Assembly (NCBI RefSeq): GCF_012939955.1
Contig: NZ_SPMY01000055.1
Coordinates: 1-54,113, forward strand
From: Candidatus Accumulibacter phosphatis
GTDB lineage: Bacteria > Pseudomonadota > Gammaproteobacteria > Burkholderiales > Rhodocyclaceae
DNA length: 54,113 nt
Direction: 5' to 3'
This document shows positions 52,655-54,113 of this stretch, piece by piece (the stretch's first letter is position 1; each line of letters opens with the position of its first letter). Below the pieces are notes generated by a model. It saw only the letters and a program-made list of their open reading frames with translations. It did not search any database and was not told the origin of the DNA. Made by a program: the position numbers and the translations under genes.

Positions 52655-53748
52655 CAGGAGGCCTCCCCGAGATACGCGCACTCGCCGACGAACTCGGTGC
52701 GATAGCCGGCGCGCAGGTCGTAGCGGTGACGCGCCTCGACGACGTAGTAGCTGTTGTCCCAGCGCGCGGAAAGGCCAGTGACCGCTACCGTGCTGCCAAC
52801 GCGGAGTTGGGCATTGCCCTCGGCAACGGCGTCGAGACGCACGAAGCGGCGCGCGCGTTGATCGAAGGCCGCCTCGGCCACTGCCTGCGCTTCGGCGTCG
52901 GTCGCCAGCGCCAGGTGACCAAGGTGTTCACTGCGCCGTTCGAACGCGCGGCCAAGCCAGTCGGCGCCACTCGTACCGCTGCCGGGCCCGCCGTGGCTGA
53001 GACTGCCGACCTCGGCGCTGACGGCGCTGCCGCCGACCGGATCCCAGCCCGCGGCGGTGATGCTGCTCACCTGTTGCGCGAGATCGGCCACCACCCGGGC
53101 GCGTGCCAGCTGGCCATGCAACTCGAGGCTGAGTTCACCCCGACGAACCTCGCCCCGCGGTGCCACCTGCAGTTCCTCGCCGACGATCTGCAGGTCGGCG
53201 TCGAAACGCCCAAGCAGCCGCCGCAGGAAAGCGAGATCGCTCTCGTTGAGTTGCGCCCAGGTAGCGATCGGCTCGGCCAAACCCTGCACCGAAGGACGCA
53301 GGCCGAGCTCGTTGGCGACGGCATTGACCACGTCGGCCGGCGACATGTCACTGTAGACCTTGCTGCGGCGCGCCATGCGGGCGCGACCCAGCGGATCTTC
53401 GGCAAGCACCACCAGTTCGGGCGGCGAGCCCTGCGCAAATTCGGCCTCGAAGCCGCTGACCACGCCACGGAAAAGCTCTCGGGCCTGCGTTTCGTCACCG
53501 GCATAGACTTCGATGGCCGTGCCAAGCGCAAGCCGAGAACCGTCTTCGAAGGCATATTCCGCACCGGCGTCGGTGGTACTCGCCCAGTTCGAGAAGCGCA
53601 GTTCGGCGGTACTCATACCCCCCTCGGATTCCTCGATGCGCATGCCGATGAGCAGTTCAGAAACGCGCAGGTCCTCCTGTCCGGCGAGGCGCAGCGTCGG
53701 CCGCGCACGATAGACCGCGGATTGACTGACGGAGGTTTCGGCAGGCAT
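52654..53748 (-). CDS. gpD/gp27-like baseplate hub protein
   Basis: A 364-residue protein of the phage late control D family. Segments ELRFSNWAST, GTAIEVYAGDE, LFRGVVSGFEAEF, ARMARRSKVYSDMSPADVVN and WAQLNESDLAFLRRLLGRFD, followed by ADLQIVGEELQVAP, are typical. It forms the hub that links the tail tube to the spike, and here hub and spike are separate genes, as in many eCIS loci. The ATG at 53748 is used because AGGAG is 9 bases before it. The gene is 12 bases after the DUF5908-like gene. Confidence 0.88.
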   Translation of the reverse strand: MPAETSVSQSAVYRARPTLRLAGQEDLRVSELLIGMRIEESEGGMSTAELRFSNWASTTDAGAEYAFEDGSRLALGTAIEVYAGDETQARELFRGVVSGFEAEFAQGSPPELVVLAEDPLGRARMARRSKVYSDMSPADVVNAVANELGLRPSVQGLAEPIATWAQLNESDLAFLRRLLGRFDADLQIVGEELQVAPRGEVRRGELSLELHGQLARARVVADLAQQVSSITAAGWDPVGGSAVSAEVGSLSHGGPGSGTSGADWLGRAFERRSEHLGHLALATDAEAQAVAEAAFDQRARRFVRLDAVAEGNAQLRVGSTVAVTGLSARWDNSYYVVEARHRYDLRAGYRTEFVGECAYLGEAS

Positions 53749-53760
53749 GGTCGCCAACTC

Positions 53761-53934
53761 CTAATCGGCGTGCCAGCGCTGGCGACGCTCGTTGCGCAGC
53801 GCGAGTTCGCGCAGCGTCGCTTCGACTGCCGCAGCCTCGCGTGCCGCATCGGGCGCCGGCGCGGCACTGGTCGACTGCGCGGCTTCATGATCCGGCCGGA
53901 CCTCGGCCTGCATCTCTTCGATCATGATCGGCAT
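53761..53934 (-). CDS. Small DUF5908-like eCIS protein
   Basis: A 57-residue protein beginning MPIMIEEMQAEVRPD, the short start pattern of the DUF5908 family that is encoded before the hub gene in eCIS loci. An Ala-rich linker is followed by a charged helix (VEATLRELALRNERRQRWHA). AAAGGAG precedes the ATG by 7 bases. No function is known for DUF5908; the call rests on size, start pattern and place. Confidence 0.7.
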   Translation of the reverse strand: MPIMIEEMQAEVRPDHEAAQSTSAAPAPDAAREAAAVEATLRELALRNERRQRWHAD

Positions 53935-53947
53935 GAATCGCTCCTTT

Positions 53948-54069
53948 AATGTGAAAGTCGCGCAAGCGACTCACGAAACTCCCTTCTCCCTCGCGGGAGA
54001 AGGGGCAGGGGAAGAGGGAAACGGTCATGACTTTCATGATTTGGGGTGTCTCCACGTGTCATGACCGTT
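53948..54069 (+). repeat. Dispersed palindromic repeat, copy B (complete short form)
   Basis: A 122-base unit. It holds hairpin AGTCGC-GCAA-GCGACT (53956-53971, a GNRA-type loop), hairpin CCCTTCTCCC-TCGC-GGGAGAAGGG (53981-54004) and a perfect 12-bp inverted repeat AACGGTCATGAC / GTCATGACCGTT (54020-54031 and 54058-54069). It matches copy A at 8873-9073 in reverse orientation, without its middle insertion, and is followed at once by copy C. Confidence 0.9.
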
Positions 54070-54113
54070 AATGTGAAAGTCGCGCAAGCGACTCACGAAA
54101 CTCCCTTCTCCCT
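54070..54113 (+). repeat. Dispersed palindromic repeat, copy C (cut by the window edge)
   Basis: 44 bases identical to the start of copy B, directly after it, so the element occurs in tandem. The rest lies outside the window. Confidence 0.9.

Noticed and set aside
51968-53748. Type VI secretion spike (VgrG) locus
   Set aside because: Hub and spike are separate proteins, and no TssA-TssM component, Hcp or PAAR-effector pair is seen nearby.
23939-53934. Prophage or P2-like tail remnant
   Set aside because: Baseplate genes are phage-like, but the AAA+ ATPase, three DUF4157 proteins and DUF5908-like protein are eCIS features, and no capsid, portal, terminase, lysis or integrase gene is present.

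Overview
The window looks like a chromosomal segment of a GC-rich betaproteobacterium that makes polyhydroxybutyrate, most likely Rhodocyclales and similar to Candidatus Accumulibacter. That placement is an inference from gene content (phbB and phaR, a sodium-pumping methylmalonyl-CoA decarboxylase, the gloB-methyltransferase-rnhA-dnaQ block, divergent rluD and bamD). No 16S rRNA or taxon-specific marker is in view.

The left part (1 to about 24 kb) is mostly housekeeping: the start of an MFS/acyltransferase gene, RNase R, a tRNA-Leu(CAG) with promoter and terminator, an mmdADCB-type membrane decarboxylase operon, phbB and phaR with a terminator/promoter junction between them, a small membrane protein, pgeF, rluD, bamD, an HDOD-GAF regulator, a DUF3293 protein, rmuC, a very large DUF748 protein, gloB, a methyltransferase, rnhA, dnaQ and an isolated nosD-like beta-helix gene.

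The right part (about 24 to 53.9 kb) is one minus-strand gene train, with most neighbours overlapping at ATGA, GTGA or TGATG. It is the baseplate and accessory part of an extracellular contractile injection system (eCIS). Read in the direction of transcription, from right to left, it encodes a DUF5908-like small protein, a gpD/gp27-like hub, a gp5-like spike, a protein with a C-terminal membrane segment, a gp25-like wedge, a gpJ-like baseplate protein, a gpI-like tail protein, two small Ig/PKD-like proteins, two related baseplate-associated proteins, a 1,658-residue protein with tandem beta-sandwich modules, an unknown 545-residue protein and an AAA+ ATPase. Three proteins with the DUF4157 (eCIS core) HExxH domain follow. 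One of these carries a second, metzincin-type zinc site and one ends in a glycine-rich hydrophobic segment. Sheath and tube genes are not in the window and probably lie past the right edge.

A palindrome-rich dispersed repeat flanks both parts: one copy abuts the pgeF stop codon, and one and a half tandem copies lie just upstream of the eCIS train at the right edge.

Five genes are interrupted by single-base indels that can be placed exactly (bamD, the HDOD-GAF gene, a small eCIS gene, gp25, and probably the 5' end of the DUF748 gene). Several are in homopolymer runs and one is in essential bamD, so consensus error is the simplest explanation.
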